The position numbers were made by a program, and so were the translations under genes. Positions 1-8,315 of a DNA stretch of 39,478 nucleotides are shown piece after piece. Numbering within the stretch: position 1 is the first letter of the stretch; each line of letters begins with the position of its first letter. The DNA comes from JBMYYE01 sp049609065 (GTDB lineage: Bacteria; Pseudomonadota; Alphaproteobacteria; Rhodobacterales; Rhodobacteraceae), in the NCBI GenBank assembly GCA_049609065.1, contig JBMYYE010000010.1, positions 1-39,478 on the forward strand, in the 5' to 3' direction. The notes below the pieces were generated by a model that worked only from the letters and a program-made list of their open reading frames with translations, was not told the DNA's origin and ran no database searches.

Positions 1-182
1 CCGCCGCCGCCTTTGCCGCCCATCAGAACGCGCAGTTGATCTTGGCCTTTTTTGACGATTTCATCAAAATCAGGGACCTGCGGATCATTCGGGCGCTTGC
101 CCCCATTGTTTCCGCCGCGGTTTCCGTTTGGGCCGTTTGAGCCACCAGAGCCCCCGCCCCAAGGACCGTTATTTCCTGACAT
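1..182 (-). CDS. hflK: HflK, membrane protease modulator subunit (N-terminal part, cut by window edge)
   Basis: Only the first 60 codons are present; the gene runs off the left edge. The visible protein begins MSGNNGPWGGGSGG, continues through a Gly/Asn/Pro-rich stretch, and then reads PDFDEIVKKGQDQLRVLMGG. This is the usual soluble N-terminus of HflK, before its single membrane segment and SPFH/band-7 domain. HflK with HflC forms the inner-membrane complex that surrounds and modulates the FtsH protease (family knowledge). The ATG at 182 follows a GGAGAGG Shine-Dalgarno 7 bases upstream, which fixes the start. It is the third minus-strand gene after rpiA and gor, with an 84-base gap containing a small hairpin. 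The SPFH domain is not visible, so the call depends on the N-terminal signature. Confidence 0.8.
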   Translation of the reverse strand, partial: MSGNNGPWGGGSGGSNGPNGNRGGNNGGKRPNDPQVPDFDEIVKKGQDQLRVLMGGKGGG

Positions 183-205
183 AGATTATCCTCTCCGTTA
201 TATCA

Positions 206-224
206 TTCCCCTATATTTGGGGAA
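206..224. other. Small inverted repeat between gor and hflK
   Basis: TTCCCC (206-211) and GGGGAA (219-224) flank a 7-base AT loop. It lies in the 84-base gap after gor and before hflK. There is no T-run on the minus strand after it, so it is not a convincing intrinsic terminator. It could be an RNA hairpin that reduces read-through, an operator, or chance. Confidence 0.3.
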
Positions 225-266
225 GAATTCCATCTTTTCAATGCGCGAATATGTCCGCGACCTTTA

Positions 267-1622
267 TTACGTACGTGTTGGCGTCTTCATTGTGACCAAT
301 TCCTCAGCCGCCGTTGGATGCACGGCCACGGTTTGATCGAACTGTTCTTTGGTTGCGCCCATCTTAACAGCAATGCCCGCAAGCTGAATCATTTCGCCCG
401 CATGGTCGCCCACGATATGACAGCCCAAAACAACACGCGTCTTTTGGCACACAACAAGTTTCATAAGGATTTTATCATCCCGACCGGCAAAACCCGACTG
501 CATGGATTTGAACTGTGCTGAATACACCTCAATCGGGCCATTGGCGCGCGCCTCTTCTTCGCTGAGCCCCACTGTGCCAAGTTCAGGCTGCGTGAAAACG
601 GCGCTCGCGACCAGATCATGATCCGGTTTGGTAGGCTTGCCGTGGAACACAGTGTCCACAAACGCCGCACCTTCGCGGATCGCCACAGGGGTGAGGTTGA
701 TACGGTTGGTCACATCCCCCACTGCATAAATGGAAGGCACCGCCGTTTGGGAATAATCATTCACCTCAATGGCGCCACCTTTTTTGATCGTCACGCCTTG
801 CTCTTCAACCCCAAGTCCTTCGGTCACTGGCACACGGCCCGTGGCATAAAGCACCTGATCAAAAATGGCCTGATCCCCTGTAGCATTGGTCACAACATAT
901 CCCGCATCCGACGGTTCAATCTTGGACACGTTTTGACCAAGCTGAATATCGATGCCGCGCACACGCATGCCATCAGCAACCATGCCACGCGCTTCGTCAT
1001 CAAAGCCACGCAAGATTTGCTCCCCGCGATAATATTGCGTCACATCAGAGCCAAGCCCCTTTAAAATGCAGGCAAATTCGCAGGCGATAAAGCCGCCGCC
1101 AACAATCAAAACCCGTTTCGGGAGCTGATCCAACAAGAACACTTCGTTTGAAGTGATCACATGCTCAGAGCCATCAAACTCAGGCACAAAAGGCCGGCCA
1201 CCGACGGCCACAAGGATATGCTTTGCAGAAATCACTTCGCCCGTGGACAAAGTCACTTCATGCGGGCCCGTCACTGTTGCGCGCGCCCCATAGGTTGTTA
1301 CATTGTTGTTTTTAAGGATATTTCCGTAAATACCTTCCAACCGCGTAAGTTCGCCATGCAACTTTGAACGAAACACATCCCAGCTAAACGCGCCAAGCGT
1401 CACATCCCAACCATACGCTTTCGCGTCTTCCACTTGATCTGGATATTCAGAGGCAAACACCATTAGCTTTTTTGGCACACAGCCTCGGATCACACAGGTC
1501 CCGCCAAGGCGATATTCCTCAGCCAGCGCAACTTTTGCCCCCGCCTCAGAGGATGCCAAACGCGCGGCACGCACCCCGCCTGAGCCACCGCCAATTACAA
1601 ATAGGTCGTAGTCAAAAGCCAT
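267..1622 (-). CDS. gor: Glutathione-disulfide reductase
   Basis: A 451-residue flavoprotein that reduces glutathione disulfide with NADPH in the cytoplasm. It has the FAD dinucleotide motif GGGSGG at residues 11-16, the redox-active pair C43 and C48 in GGTCVIRGCVPKK, and a second dinucleotide motif GGGFIA near residue 175. Arginines R199 and R205 in YRGEQILRGF fit the sites that recognise the 2'-phosphate of NADPH. The C-terminal HPTAAEE carries the catalytic base H435. CVIRGC is the form seen in plant and alphaproteobacterial enzymes, rather than the CVNVGC of the E. coli type. The length is normal. It starts 17 bases after rpiA, with a purine-rich AAAGGGG upstream, so the two are probably cotranscribed. 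RpiA belongs to the pentose phosphate pathway that supplies NADPH, a reasonable but inferred link. Confidence 0.95.
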   Translation of the reverse strand: MAFDYDLFVIGGGSGGVRAARLASSEAGAKVALAEEYRLGGTCVIRGCVPKKLMVFASEYPDQVEDAKAYGWDVTLGAFSWDVFRSKLHGELTRLEGIYGNILKNNNVTTYGARATVTGPHEVTLSTGEVISAKHILVAVGGRPFVPEFDGSEHVITSNEVFLLDQLPKRVLIVGGGFIACEFACILKGLGSDVTQYYRGEQILRGFDDEARGMVADGMRVRGIDIQLGQNVSKIEPSDAGYVVTNATGDQAIFDQVLYATGRVPVTEGLGVEEQGVTIKKGGAIEVNDYSQTAVPSIYAVGDVTNRINLTPVAIREGAAFVDTVFHGKPTKPDHDLVASAVFTQPELGTVGLSEEEARANGPIEVYSAQFKSMQSGFAGRDDKILMKLVVCQKTRVVLGCHIVGDHAGEMIQLAGIAVKMGATKEQFDQTVAVHPTAAEELVTMKTPTRT

Positions 1623-1639
1623 TTTGAAGGCCCCTTTAT

Positions 1640-2428
1640 CTAGTCCGCAAGCGTCGCGAAAAGGCTGTCCGTTTCCACGGATTTATACATCTCTTCGTCA
1701 ATCGTTCCTGCATTAATATCACGAATTTCCACGCGGCCATCACCATAGCCGACGATCACCACATCACAGATATCAAGGAATAATCCGTTTTCAACCACCC
1801 CCGGCATTTGATTAAGCGCAAGAGACAGCTCCCTTGGGTTCACAATACGCTGTAAATGCAGGTCCAAAATATGGTTCCCCTCATCCGTGACAAAGGGCGC
1901 ATCCCCATTCATCCGAAGCGTGGTTTGGCGCCCAGAAACATTCATACTTTCAAGGGCTTCTTCAACCAACATCCGTGTTGTCTGCCACCCGAAAGGAATA
2001 ACTTCGAGCGGCAAAGGAAACGCGCCGAGCATGTCAACTTTCTTAGACGTATCCGTAATCACAATCATTTTATCAGAGGCCGTTGCCACGATTTTTTCTT
2101 GCAAATGCGCCCCGCCGCCGCCTTTGATCAAATTTAGGCTCGCGTCAAATTCATCCGCGCCATCGATCGTAAGATCAAGCCATTTGGCTTCATCCAATGT
2201 CAAAAGCTCAATCCCAAGTTCTAGTGCCAATTTCGCCGTGCGCGATGAGGTTGGAACACCTTTGATTTTGAGGCCCTCTTTACGTACGCGTTCGCCCAAA
2301 CACCGCACAAGCCATGCCGCCGTAGATCCGGTTCCCAGCCCAACTTTCATGCCATCTTCGACATATTCCGATGCGCGTTTTGCTGAAACGTATTTCGCTT
2401 TCTCGATTGGCGACAATTCCCCAGACAT
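1640..2428 (-). CDS. rpiA: Ribose-5-phosphate isomerase A
   Basis: A 262-residue RpiA, interconverting ribose 5-phosphate and ribulose 5-phosphate. Motifs in order: GTGST at residues 32-36 (phosphate binding), DGADE at 89-93 with the catalytic acid region, and KGGGGAHLQEK at 102-112 with active-site Lys and Glu. I place the start at the ATG at 2428 because GGGGGAG lies just upstream and the protein then begins MSGELSPIEKAK, like its relatives. The frame stays open to 2500, but that extension is Arg/Trp-rich and unlike the family. It is the first gene of the minus-strand rpiA-gor-hflK run and is divergent from the serine ammonia-lyase gene. Confidence 0.95.
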   Translation of the reverse strand: MSGELSPIEKAKYVSAKRASEYVEDGMKVGLGTGSTAAWLVRCLGERVRKEGLKIKGVPTSSRTAKLALELGIELLTLDEAKWLDLTIDGADEFDASLNLIKGGGGAHLQEKIVATASDKMIVITDTSKKVDMLGAFPLPLEVIPFGWQTTRMLVEEALESMNVSGRQTTLRMNGDAPFVTDEGNHILDLHLQRIVNPRELSLALNQMPGVVENGLFLDICDVVIVGYGDGRVEIRDINAGTIDEEMYKSVETDSLFATLAD

Positions 2429-2649
2429 TGCGACTCCCCCTATATAACATGCGTTCTTTTTACGCGACCAAGGCCCGCGCCGCCACACCCAATTTTGCAA
2501 TCATGACATGAAGATTTCACACATATTTGCGTTCATCTGCAAAAAAGCGTCGGTTTAGTGCCGTGATGGGGGATAAGATGTTGTAGTCTTAGTGAAATGC
2601 GCGGGCAGGTTCCCCGACGCGCCTGCCACCTTCTAAAAATAGGATCGTC
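2429..2649. promoter_or_regulatory. Divergent promoter region rpiA / sdaA
   Basis: This 221-base region separates rpiA (minus) and sdaA (plus), so it must hold promoters for both. I see no clean -35/-10 pair. Near sdaA there is a weak hairpin in which GGCAGG (about 2604) pairs with CCTGCC (about 2622) around a C-rich loop. This could lie in the 5' leader of sdaA. No riboswitch consensus is recognisable. Confidence 0.35.
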
Positions 2650-4029
2650 ATGTTTCTGAGCGTTTTTGACATTTTCAAAGTCGGCATTGGCCCATCTTCC
2701 AGCCACACAATGGGGCCAATGGTGGCGTCCGCACATTTTTTAGCGCAAATCAAAAACTCCCCCTTTCATCCGGCAGGTGTGAAAGCGTCACTCCACGGAT
2801 CGCTCGCGTTTACCGGGGTCGGGCACGCATCAGACCGCGCGACCATCCTAGGGCTCGCAGGCTTTTTGCCCGAGACCTATGATCACATGGCGGCCGAGGC
2901 GGCCTTGGAAAAAATAAACGCCACACACGAAATCCACGTTGAGGGCCTTGATCCGATGCGGTTTGACCCAAAAACCGACCTCGAATTCGACTACGGCCCT
3001 GCGCTTTCAGGACATGCCAATGGTATGATCCTCAAAGCGACTGACGCCCAAGGGGATGTGGTAATTGAAGAAACCTACTATTCTATTGGCGGTGGGTTTG
3101 TTTTGACGGCGGATGAATTGGCAGCCCCTGTCATCGAGCCAAGCGCCGAAGAAAGCAAATCCCCCTACCCGTTTGAAAGCGCCAAAGCGATGCTTGAAAT
3201 GGCGGCGCAGTCTGGCAAAACCATTGCCGAAATGAAACGCGCCAATGAGCTTGCTCATCACAGTGCAGAACATCTCGATCACGGGATCAACCGTCTTTGG
3301 CAGGTCATGAATGACTGCATTGAACGGGGCCTCAAAACCCACGGGATTTTGCCAGGCGGGCTCAACGTTAAACGCCGTGCCGCAGATATTTACAATCAGC
3401 TTATGAATGAACGCGGCATGAATCTCACTGCGCCTCATATCATCAATGATTGGATGAGCACCTACGCCATGGCCGTAAACGAAGAAAACGCAGCCGGAGG
3501 CCAAGTCGTCACCGCCCCGACCAATGGGGCCGCAGGCGTCATGCCCGCCGTTGTGCGCTATTGGCTCGATCATGTGCCAGGCGCAACCGAAGCAGGAATT
3601 CCTGATTTTCTTTTGACGGCGGCAGCCATCGGCGGGCTTGTTAAACATAACGCGTCGATTTCAGGCGCTGAATGCGGCTGTCAGGCTGAGGTCGGATCAG
3701 CATCCGCCATGGCGGCGGCGGGGCTATGTGCCGCGATGGGCGGAACACCCCAACAGGTCGAAAACGCGGCCGAAATCGCGCTTGAGCACCACCTTGGTAT
3801 GACCTGCGATCCGGTAAAGGGACTTGTCCAAGTGCCCTGCATTGAGCGAAACGGGCTCGGGGCGATTAAGGCTGTCTCCGCGGCATCCTTGGCATTGCGT
3901 GGCGACGGGCAGCATTTTGTGCCCCTTGATAGTGCCATTGAAACCATGCGCCAAACAGGCGTAGATATGCATGAGAAGTATAAGGAAACCTCCCTTGGGG
4001 GGCTTGCTGTCAATATTCCAAATTGCTGA
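2650..4029 (+). CDS. sdaA: L-serine ammonia-lyase, iron-sulfur dependent, single chain
   Basis: A 459-residue enzyme that deaminates L-serine to pyruvate and ammonia in the cytoplasm. The N-terminal half starts MFLSVFDIFKVGIGPSSSHT, the serine-dehydratase beta domain signature. The C-terminal half is the alpha domain. Cysteines that can bind the oxygen-labile [4Fe-4S] cluster are visible at C342/C344 (GAECGCQ), C386 (MTCDPV) and C397 (VPCIERN). Both domains are in one chain, as in E. coli SdaA, and the length matches. AGGATC precedes the ATG. The downstream EamA-type exporter begins within or right after its 3' end, suggesting a two-gene unit. If so, the exporter might handle an amino acid or related metabolite, which is inference. 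Confidence 0.95.
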   Translation: MFLSVFDIFKVGIGPSSSHTMGPMVASAHFLAQIKNSPFHPAGVKASLHGSLAFTGVGHASDRATILGLAGFLPETYDHMAAEAALEKINATHEIHVEGLDPMRFDPKTDLEFDYGPALSGHANGMILKATDAQGDVVIEETYYSIGGGFVLTADELAAPVIEPSAEESKSPYPFESAKAMLEMAAQSGKTIAEMKRANELAHHSAEHLDHGINRLWQVMNDCIERGLKTHGILPGGLNVKRRAADIYNQLMNERGMNLTAPHIINDWMSTYAMAVNEENAAGGQVVTAPTNGAAGVMPAVVRYWLDHVPGATEAGIPDFLLTAAAIGGLVKHNASISGAECGCQAEVGSASAMAAAGLCAAMGGTPQQVENAAEIALEHHLGMTCDPVKGLVQVPCIERNGLGAIKAVSAASLALRGDGQHFVPLDSAIETMRQTGVDMHEKYKETSLGGLAVNIPNC

Positions 4030-4036
4030 GACCTCT

Positions 4037-4969
4037 TTGACCCACGATCACACCAAACATGGCATCCTCTTGATGCTGCTTTTTTGCCTTTTAGCGCCTG
4101 CCATTGACGTATTTGCCAAAATTGCCTCAACCGATATTCCGGTGGGGCAAATCACCGCCGCGCGGTTTTTGATCCAAGCATTGGTGTTTTTACCGTTCCT
4201 CATTCGCGGGTTGCGCACCCACCACGTTTTTCGCTTAAAAGACATGATCCTCATCCCTTTGCGCGCAGGCGCGATCTTTGGCTCAACTTTGTTTTTCATA
4301 TTGGCCGTTAAACATATGCCGCTCGCGGATGCGTTGGCGATTGTCTATGTGGAACCGTTCCTTGTGATGTTCTTGGCGTGGGTTTTACTGGGCGAAAGTG
4401 TCGGCTGGCACCGGATTGCGGCCTCAATTATTTGCCTCATCGGCACCGCGTTTGTTATTCAACCGAGCTTTGCGCTCTTTGGCCATGTGGCGCTCTATCC
4501 GCTTGGAACGGCGCTTTGTTTTGCGATCTATATGCTGGTGACGCGCGAAGTATCTGACCGGTTTGAACCGCTTTTCTTACAACCGCTGACCGCCACGATT
4601 GCCTGTTTCATGGTGGTGCCGCCTCTCTTTTTCTTTGATGGCTCAGCGCATGAGGTTTGGGATCCTGTCATGCCGCATGGTGTCTTTTGGCTGTGGCTCT
4701 TGGGGGTTGGAGTATCTGGGGCGGCCGCACATCTCGCGCTCTCTTACGCGCTCAAATTCGCACCATCCGCAACGCTCGCGCCCCTGTCTTACCTCGAAAT
4801 CATCACAGCCACAGTTGTCGGTTTTTTGGTCTTTGGCGACATCCCCACGCACTGGGCGCTCTTCGGGGTGATCTTGATTGTGATCTCTGGTCTCTATCTT
4901 ATCTGGCGCGAGACCCAGCTTAAAAAGCGGGTGTCAATGCCGACCACACCGCCGCCAAGTGTCGTTTAG
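4037..4969 (+). CDS. EamA/DMT-family transporter
   Basis: A polytopic membrane protein of the drug/metabolite transporter superfamily, with about ten hydrophobic helices arranged as two EamA repeats. Examples are ILLMLLFCLLAPAIDVFAKI and, in the second repeat, WALFGVILIVISGLYLIW. The family exports amino acids, metabolites or drugs, and the substrate here is unknown. The start is uncertain. I prefer TTG at 4037, eight bases after the sdaA stop, giving 310 residues starting THDHTKHG. An ATG at 3971 would overlap sdaA by 59 bases and add a non-family extension, and an ATG at 4073 would clip the first helix. The last 50 bases overlap the convergent thiamine pyrophosphokinase gene. Close coupling to sdaA suggests shared expression. 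Confidence 0.8.
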   Translation: MTHDHTKHGILLMLLFCLLAPAIDVFAKIASTDIPVGQITAARFLIQALVFLPFLIRGLRTHHVFRLKDMILIPLRAGAIFGSTLFFILAVKHMPLADALAIVYVEPFLVMFLAWVLLGESVGWHRIAASIICLIGTAFVIQPSFALFGHVALYPLGTALCFAIYMLVTREVSDRFEPLFLQPLTATIACFMVVPPLFFFDGSAHEVWDPVMPHGVFWLWLLGVGVSGAAAHLALSYALKFAPSATLAPLSYLEIITATVVGFLVFGDIPTHWALFGVILIVISGLYLIWRETQLKKRVSMPTTPPPSVV

Positions 4970-5579
4970 GCACCATCACCACAAAATTTCCCGTTTCTAA
5001 GCCAATCGAAACAGGGCCTGAAACTTCGTTCGAGGTCGCAATTTTTGCGTCGGGCGCAAAGCATTTCCCATTAAGTGCCCATTTTAATCCGCATGACCTG
5101 GCCCTAGATGGTCCCATCGGGAAGAGCGAAATGCGCACACCCAAAGGCAAATCAATTTCAAATGCCTCAGGCAGTAAAAAGACGACATCTTCCTCCCCAA
5201 GTAAAACACAGCGTTGATGCGGAAAGGTTGCCAGAGCCGTCATCGCCGCCAAAGTATGATCCAAACGCCACCCCAAAAACCCAAGTCCGAGAATCATAGG
5301 GGCACAAATGTGGCCAAGCGCCTTCTCAAAGTCGGTGGTTTCTTGGTCCAGAACACGTTTTTGGGGAACTGATTCCATGTTTTTGAGATCAAATTGAACA
5401 ATCGAATCCATATCCCCAATCACAAATTCACATGGTCGCCCCACCTGCGCCACATGCCGTGCCCCGCCATCCACCGCGACAATAGATGAGGTGTAAGTAT
5501 TTGATAATTCAATATTTTCCTTAGAAACAGGTCCCGATCCAAGAAGCAAAATCGGGGCGGATGTTGTCCACATATTCAT
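4920..5579 (-). CDS. Thiamine pyrophosphokinase
   Basis: A 219-residue protein that would transfer pyrophosphate from ATP to thiamine, forming thiamine diphosphate in the cytoplasm. Family motifs visible: VAVDGGA near residue 34, VIGDMDSI near residue 53 with acidic residues for Mg-ATP, QETTDFEKAL (the conserved D...TD..KAL block), and GFLGWRLDHTL (the G.R.DH thiamine-site block). The C-terminal part is the beta-rich thiamine-binding domain. AGAGAGG seven bases before the ATG supports the start. The last 50 bases lie opposite the end of the EamA transporter gene, an unusually long tail-to-tail overlap. Divergent from the large acidic protein gene. Confidence 0.88.
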   Translation of the reverse strand: MNMWTTSAPILLLGSGPVSKENIELSNTYTSSIVAVDGGARHVAQVGRPCEFVIGDMDSIVQFDLKNMESVPQKRVLDQETTDFEKALGHICAPMILGLGFLGWRLDHTLAAMTALATFPHQRCVLLGEEDVVFLLPEAFEIDLPLGVRISLFPMGPSRARSCGLKWALNGKCFAPDAKIATSNEVSGPVSIGLETGNFVVMVPKRHLAAVWSALTPAF

Positions 5580-5722
5580 ATTTCAGCCTCTCTATGCTAC
5601 ATTTTTAAGACAAATGATCATAATCTCGCCTTAAAATAGCACCAACCTTTTCCCAATTTCGCTTCACTCGCCAGTGATAACCAAATGCATCACCGGAACC
5701 CCGATGAATAGAGAGTAGTAAT

Positions 5723-8029
5723 ATGGCAACGGACAATAATAAAGTTTTAACAGTCGCCTATGGCACATTTTCATGCACGCTTGAGGGCTTTGACGATTCC
5801 TTCACGACCATGAAAGCCATTGCGGAATATTTCCGTGATCTTGCCGCTGATGATCGCTATTTTGGTGCAGAGCCTCCCATTCCAGATGCAGAGATGCTCG
5901 CACATATTGCAGAGCGCGAAGCCAACCGCCGCGTTGATGCCCATATGCAAGGGGATGACGTCGTTTTGCGTGTTGGGAATGCTGATAGCGATGCTACGCA
6001 ATCTAAAGTGTCAGATATTGTATCTCCTGCGGGTGGTGTCACTGGAGCTGCCGCAGCCCTTCTTGCACAAGAAGCCGCGGCAAAGGCAGCGCACACACAA
6101 GAAAAAATCAGCACCACAGATTCGCAAGCGCCCGCACCGATCACACCACCTGAAACTATCGATACATCTTTTGATGAAGCGACCCCCGCCGAAGACGCGA
6201 AAACAGCCGCCCAGAATGAGGCCCTTGTTCAGATTATCCAAAAGACGCGCGCGGCTGAATCTGCGGCCGTTGCGGATGCTCCTGCACGAGATATTGACGA
6301 TGTAGATAGCATTGCCGCAAAACTACAGCGCATCCGCGCCGTGGTGGATGGCGATGCAATTCCAACAGAAAAAGCGCCAATTTTTATCGAAACCGATGAT
6401 GAGGAAAACACTGCGTTGCCGACCTCTGACCTCCATCAGATCCCAGAAGAGGACGCACTCGAAGACGTTATCTCAGAAACAATTTCAGAGGCTGCGTCCT
6501 TAAAAAGCACCACGCTTGGCGACATCTTAACTCAAAACAGCAATAGCGTCGCGCCCGACTTCATCGAAGATGTGGTTGCACCCGCTGATGACCATGTGCC
6601 TGAGGCGCAAGAAATGCCAGCGGCTGAGGTCGAGGATGTAACACCCATAGAGCAGGCATATGAGGATGAAGCGCAGCCAGACGCATCCGAAAGTGATTTT
6701 CGGTATTTTGATCCGCAAGACGAAGACGCAGTCATCCAACCCGCAATTGAAGCCACTGTATCAAACCCCAACGCGGAGCCAGACACCCTAGATCTGGAAG
6801 CTCTCCCAGAGGAGCCAAGCACCGATGATGTAATTGATATCCTTGTTGGCGATATCGAAGAGGCAACTCAGGACGCAACGGATGTAGACACCGCAGAATC
6901 TGAGGTCGAAACCGCGGTTGAGGGTCCTCTGGAGGCCACCGCCGAGGCGCAAGAAGAGATCACATCAGACACCCCAGAGGACGCTGCGTCCGATGTGGTT
7001 GAAAATGTGTCCCTTCAACTTGAGGAACTTCGCAGCGAAGATTCCGACACAAAAGAGGGGCCAGAAGAGCACGCAGAAACTGAACCGGATGGGAATGTGC
7101 TTCAACTTACAAACCCATTGCCAAAAGGTGCCGCGACAGGGGCAATTCGTAAAGCGAAAGATCCTGAAAACGCGGCCAAACGCGCCCGCGCACGGGTCAT
7201 CAAAGTCAAGAAAGCGGATGTAGATGCGCCAACTGTTGCGGAAAAGCCATCTGCTCATGAAATCGTGGCTACAACCACTCGGAAACCCACAAACACCGCA
7301 AAACCGCGGCGTATCGAAGTGCGCAAACCTGCAACATCTGAATTGCAAACCGATGCGGATCTTACGCGCCTTATGGATGAAACAAATCTCAGACTGGCTA
7401 ACACGACAAGCACGCAACGCCGCGAATCCTTTGGGCATATGAAGGCTGCAATCGCCGCCACAGAACAGGATGCTCAACTGCAAGAAGACCTCCACGCGAC
7501 AGAGGACACAAGCCCTTTTCGCGAAGATCTAGCGCACGTGGTCGGCCCAAGCCTTCCGCCAGAAGACATCATTGAGGATACTGAAGACTGGGATTTCGAC
7601 AAAATGCCGAAAGCTGCTCCGAAAAAACCAGCAGCGCCTTTGGTTCTCGTCAGCTCCGATCGCGTTGATCCCCCTGCTGATATTGACCTTAGCTCACTTG
7701 AGGCTGCACTAATCGACAGCACATTTTCAAGTGATATCATTTCTCCTCGTGAAGAAAGCTTCGCGACATTTGCGAAGGCTGTAAACGCAGAGGGGCTTGA
7801 AGAGCTAATGGAGGCCGCCGCCGCTTATCTCATCCAAAGTGATGGGCGCGAAAGCGTCACCCGTCCACAAGTCATGCGTTTGGTTGCAGACCATCAGCCA
7901 GAGGATGCTTGGAGCAGAGAAGATGGGCTGCAAGCCTTTGGAAAGTTGCTTCAACAAAAGCGCATTGAAAAAATCAAGCGTGGCCAGTTTAGCCTCTCTG
8001 AAGAGAGCCGGTACTTCAAAACCGCATAA
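5723..8029 (+). CDS. Large acidic, mostly disordered protein of unknown function
   Basis: A 768-residue protein I cannot assign to a known function. Three parts are visible. Residues 1-100 look folded, starting KVLTVAYGTFSCTLEGFDDS with a helical FTTMKAIAEYFRDLAADDRY. Residues about 100-660 are low complexity, dominated by Asp, Glu, Ala, Pro, Ser and Thr, and interrupted by basic patches at about 472-500 and 520-540. Residues about 671-768 look folded again, with SFATFAKAVNAEGLEELMEA and a basic end (QKRIEKIKRGQFSLSEESRYF). No signal peptide, membrane segment or catalytic motif is evident. AGAGAG lies upstream of the ATG. It is a single-gene unit ending at a strong terminator. Two conserved ends joined by a charged linker suggest a scaffold or tether, which is inference only. 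Confidence 0.75.
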   Translation: MATDNNKVLTVAYGTFSCTLEGFDDSFTTMKAIAEYFRDLAADDRYFGAEPPIPDAEMLAHIAEREANRRVDAHMQGDDVVLRVGNADSDATQSKVSDIVSPAGGVTGAAAALLAQEAAAKAAHTQEKISTTDSQAPAPITPPETIDTSFDEATPAEDAKTAAQNEALVQIIQKTRAAESAAVADAPARDIDDVDSIAAKLQRIRAVVDGDAIPTEKAPIFIETDDEENTALPTSDLHQIPEEDALEDVISETISEAASLKSTTLGDILTQNSNSVAPDFIEDVVAPADDHVPEAQEMPAAEVEDVTPIEQAYEDEAQPDASESDFRYFDPQDEDAVIQPAIEATVSNPNAEPDTLDLEALPEEPSTDDVIDILVGDIEEATQDATDVDTAESEVETAVEGPLEATAEAQEEITSDTPEDAASDVVENVSLQLEELRSEDSDTKEGPEEHAETEPDGNVLQLTNPLPKGAATGAIRKAKDPENAAKRARARVIKVKKADVDAPTVAEKPSAHEIVATTTRKPTNTAKPRRIEVRKPATSELQTDADLTRLMDETNLRLANTTSTQRRESFGHMKAAIAATEQDAQLQEDLHATEDTSPFREDLAHVVGPSLPPEDIIEDTEDWDFDKMPKAAPKKPAAPLVLVSSDRVDPPADIDLSSLEAALIDSTFSSDIISPREESFATFAKAVNAEGLEELMEAAAAYLIQSDGRESVTRPQVMRLVADHQPEDAWSREDGLQAFGKLLQQKRIEKIKRGQFSLSEESRYFKTA

Positions 8030-8034
8030 GACAT

Positions 8035-8067
8035 AAAAAAAGCCATCCGCAGTAGGATGGCTTTTTT
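8035..8067. terminator. Bidirectional intrinsic terminator
   Basis: A7, then GCCATCC (8042-8048), a six-base loop, GGATGGC (8055-8061) and T6 (8062-8067). The stem is perfect and has a T-run on both strands. It sits six bases after the stop of the acidic-protein gene and 12 bases beyond the end of the minus-strand DUF2842 gene, so it can stop transcription from both sides. Confidence 0.92.
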
Positions 8068-8078
8068 GTTTAAAGGAA

Positions 8079-8312
8079 TTAAGCATCGGGGTCCGCTTGG
8101 CCTATGCCTTTGAACACCGCCTTAAACGGCAGCGCCCAGATTACTCCAAGCCCGATATAAATCCCAAGCTCGAGTAAAATCGGAGGGCGCTCAAACAGAT
8201 TTACCACCGTCACACAGGCCACAATATAAAGCGGCAAGCCCACAAGAAGCAGCAAAAGCGATAACCGCCGCCGTGCCTTATAGGACATCTCTTTTTTAGG
8301 AGCCTCAGTCAT
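8079..8312 (-). CDS. DUF2842 small membrane protein
   Basis: A 77-residue protein with two hydrophobic segments (LLLLLVGLPLYIVACVTVV and LLELGIYIGLGVIWALPF) and the SYKARRRL start block typical of the alphaproteobacterial DUF2842 family. Its function is unknown; it is most likely an inner-membrane hairpin protein. The ATG at 8312 is chosen because AGGA at the end of purA lies seven bases before it. An internal ATG at 8288 (MSYKAR) has poorer spacing. It begins three bases after the purA stop, so translation is probably coupled to purA. It ends next to the shared terminator at 8035-8067. Confidence 0.82.
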   Translation of the reverse strand: MTEAPKKEMSYKARRRLSLLLLLVGLPLYIVACVTVVNLFERPPILLELGIYIGLGVIWALPFKAVFKGIGQADPDA

Positions 8313-8315
8313 CGA

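Noticed and set aside
2501..2649. Glycine or other amino-acid riboswitch before sdaA
   Set aside because: Only a weak GGCAGG/CCTGCC stem is present; the conserved glycine-aptamer core could not be found.
3007..3648. 213-codon open frame antisense to sdaA
   Set aside because: Entirely opposite conserved sdaA coding sequence, with no start signal or recognisable domain.
5820..6305. 161-codon alternative frame inside the acidic-protein gene
   Set aside because: It is an overlapping frame with Arg/Pro/Leu-rich composition produced by the repetitive acidic codons and has no start signal.
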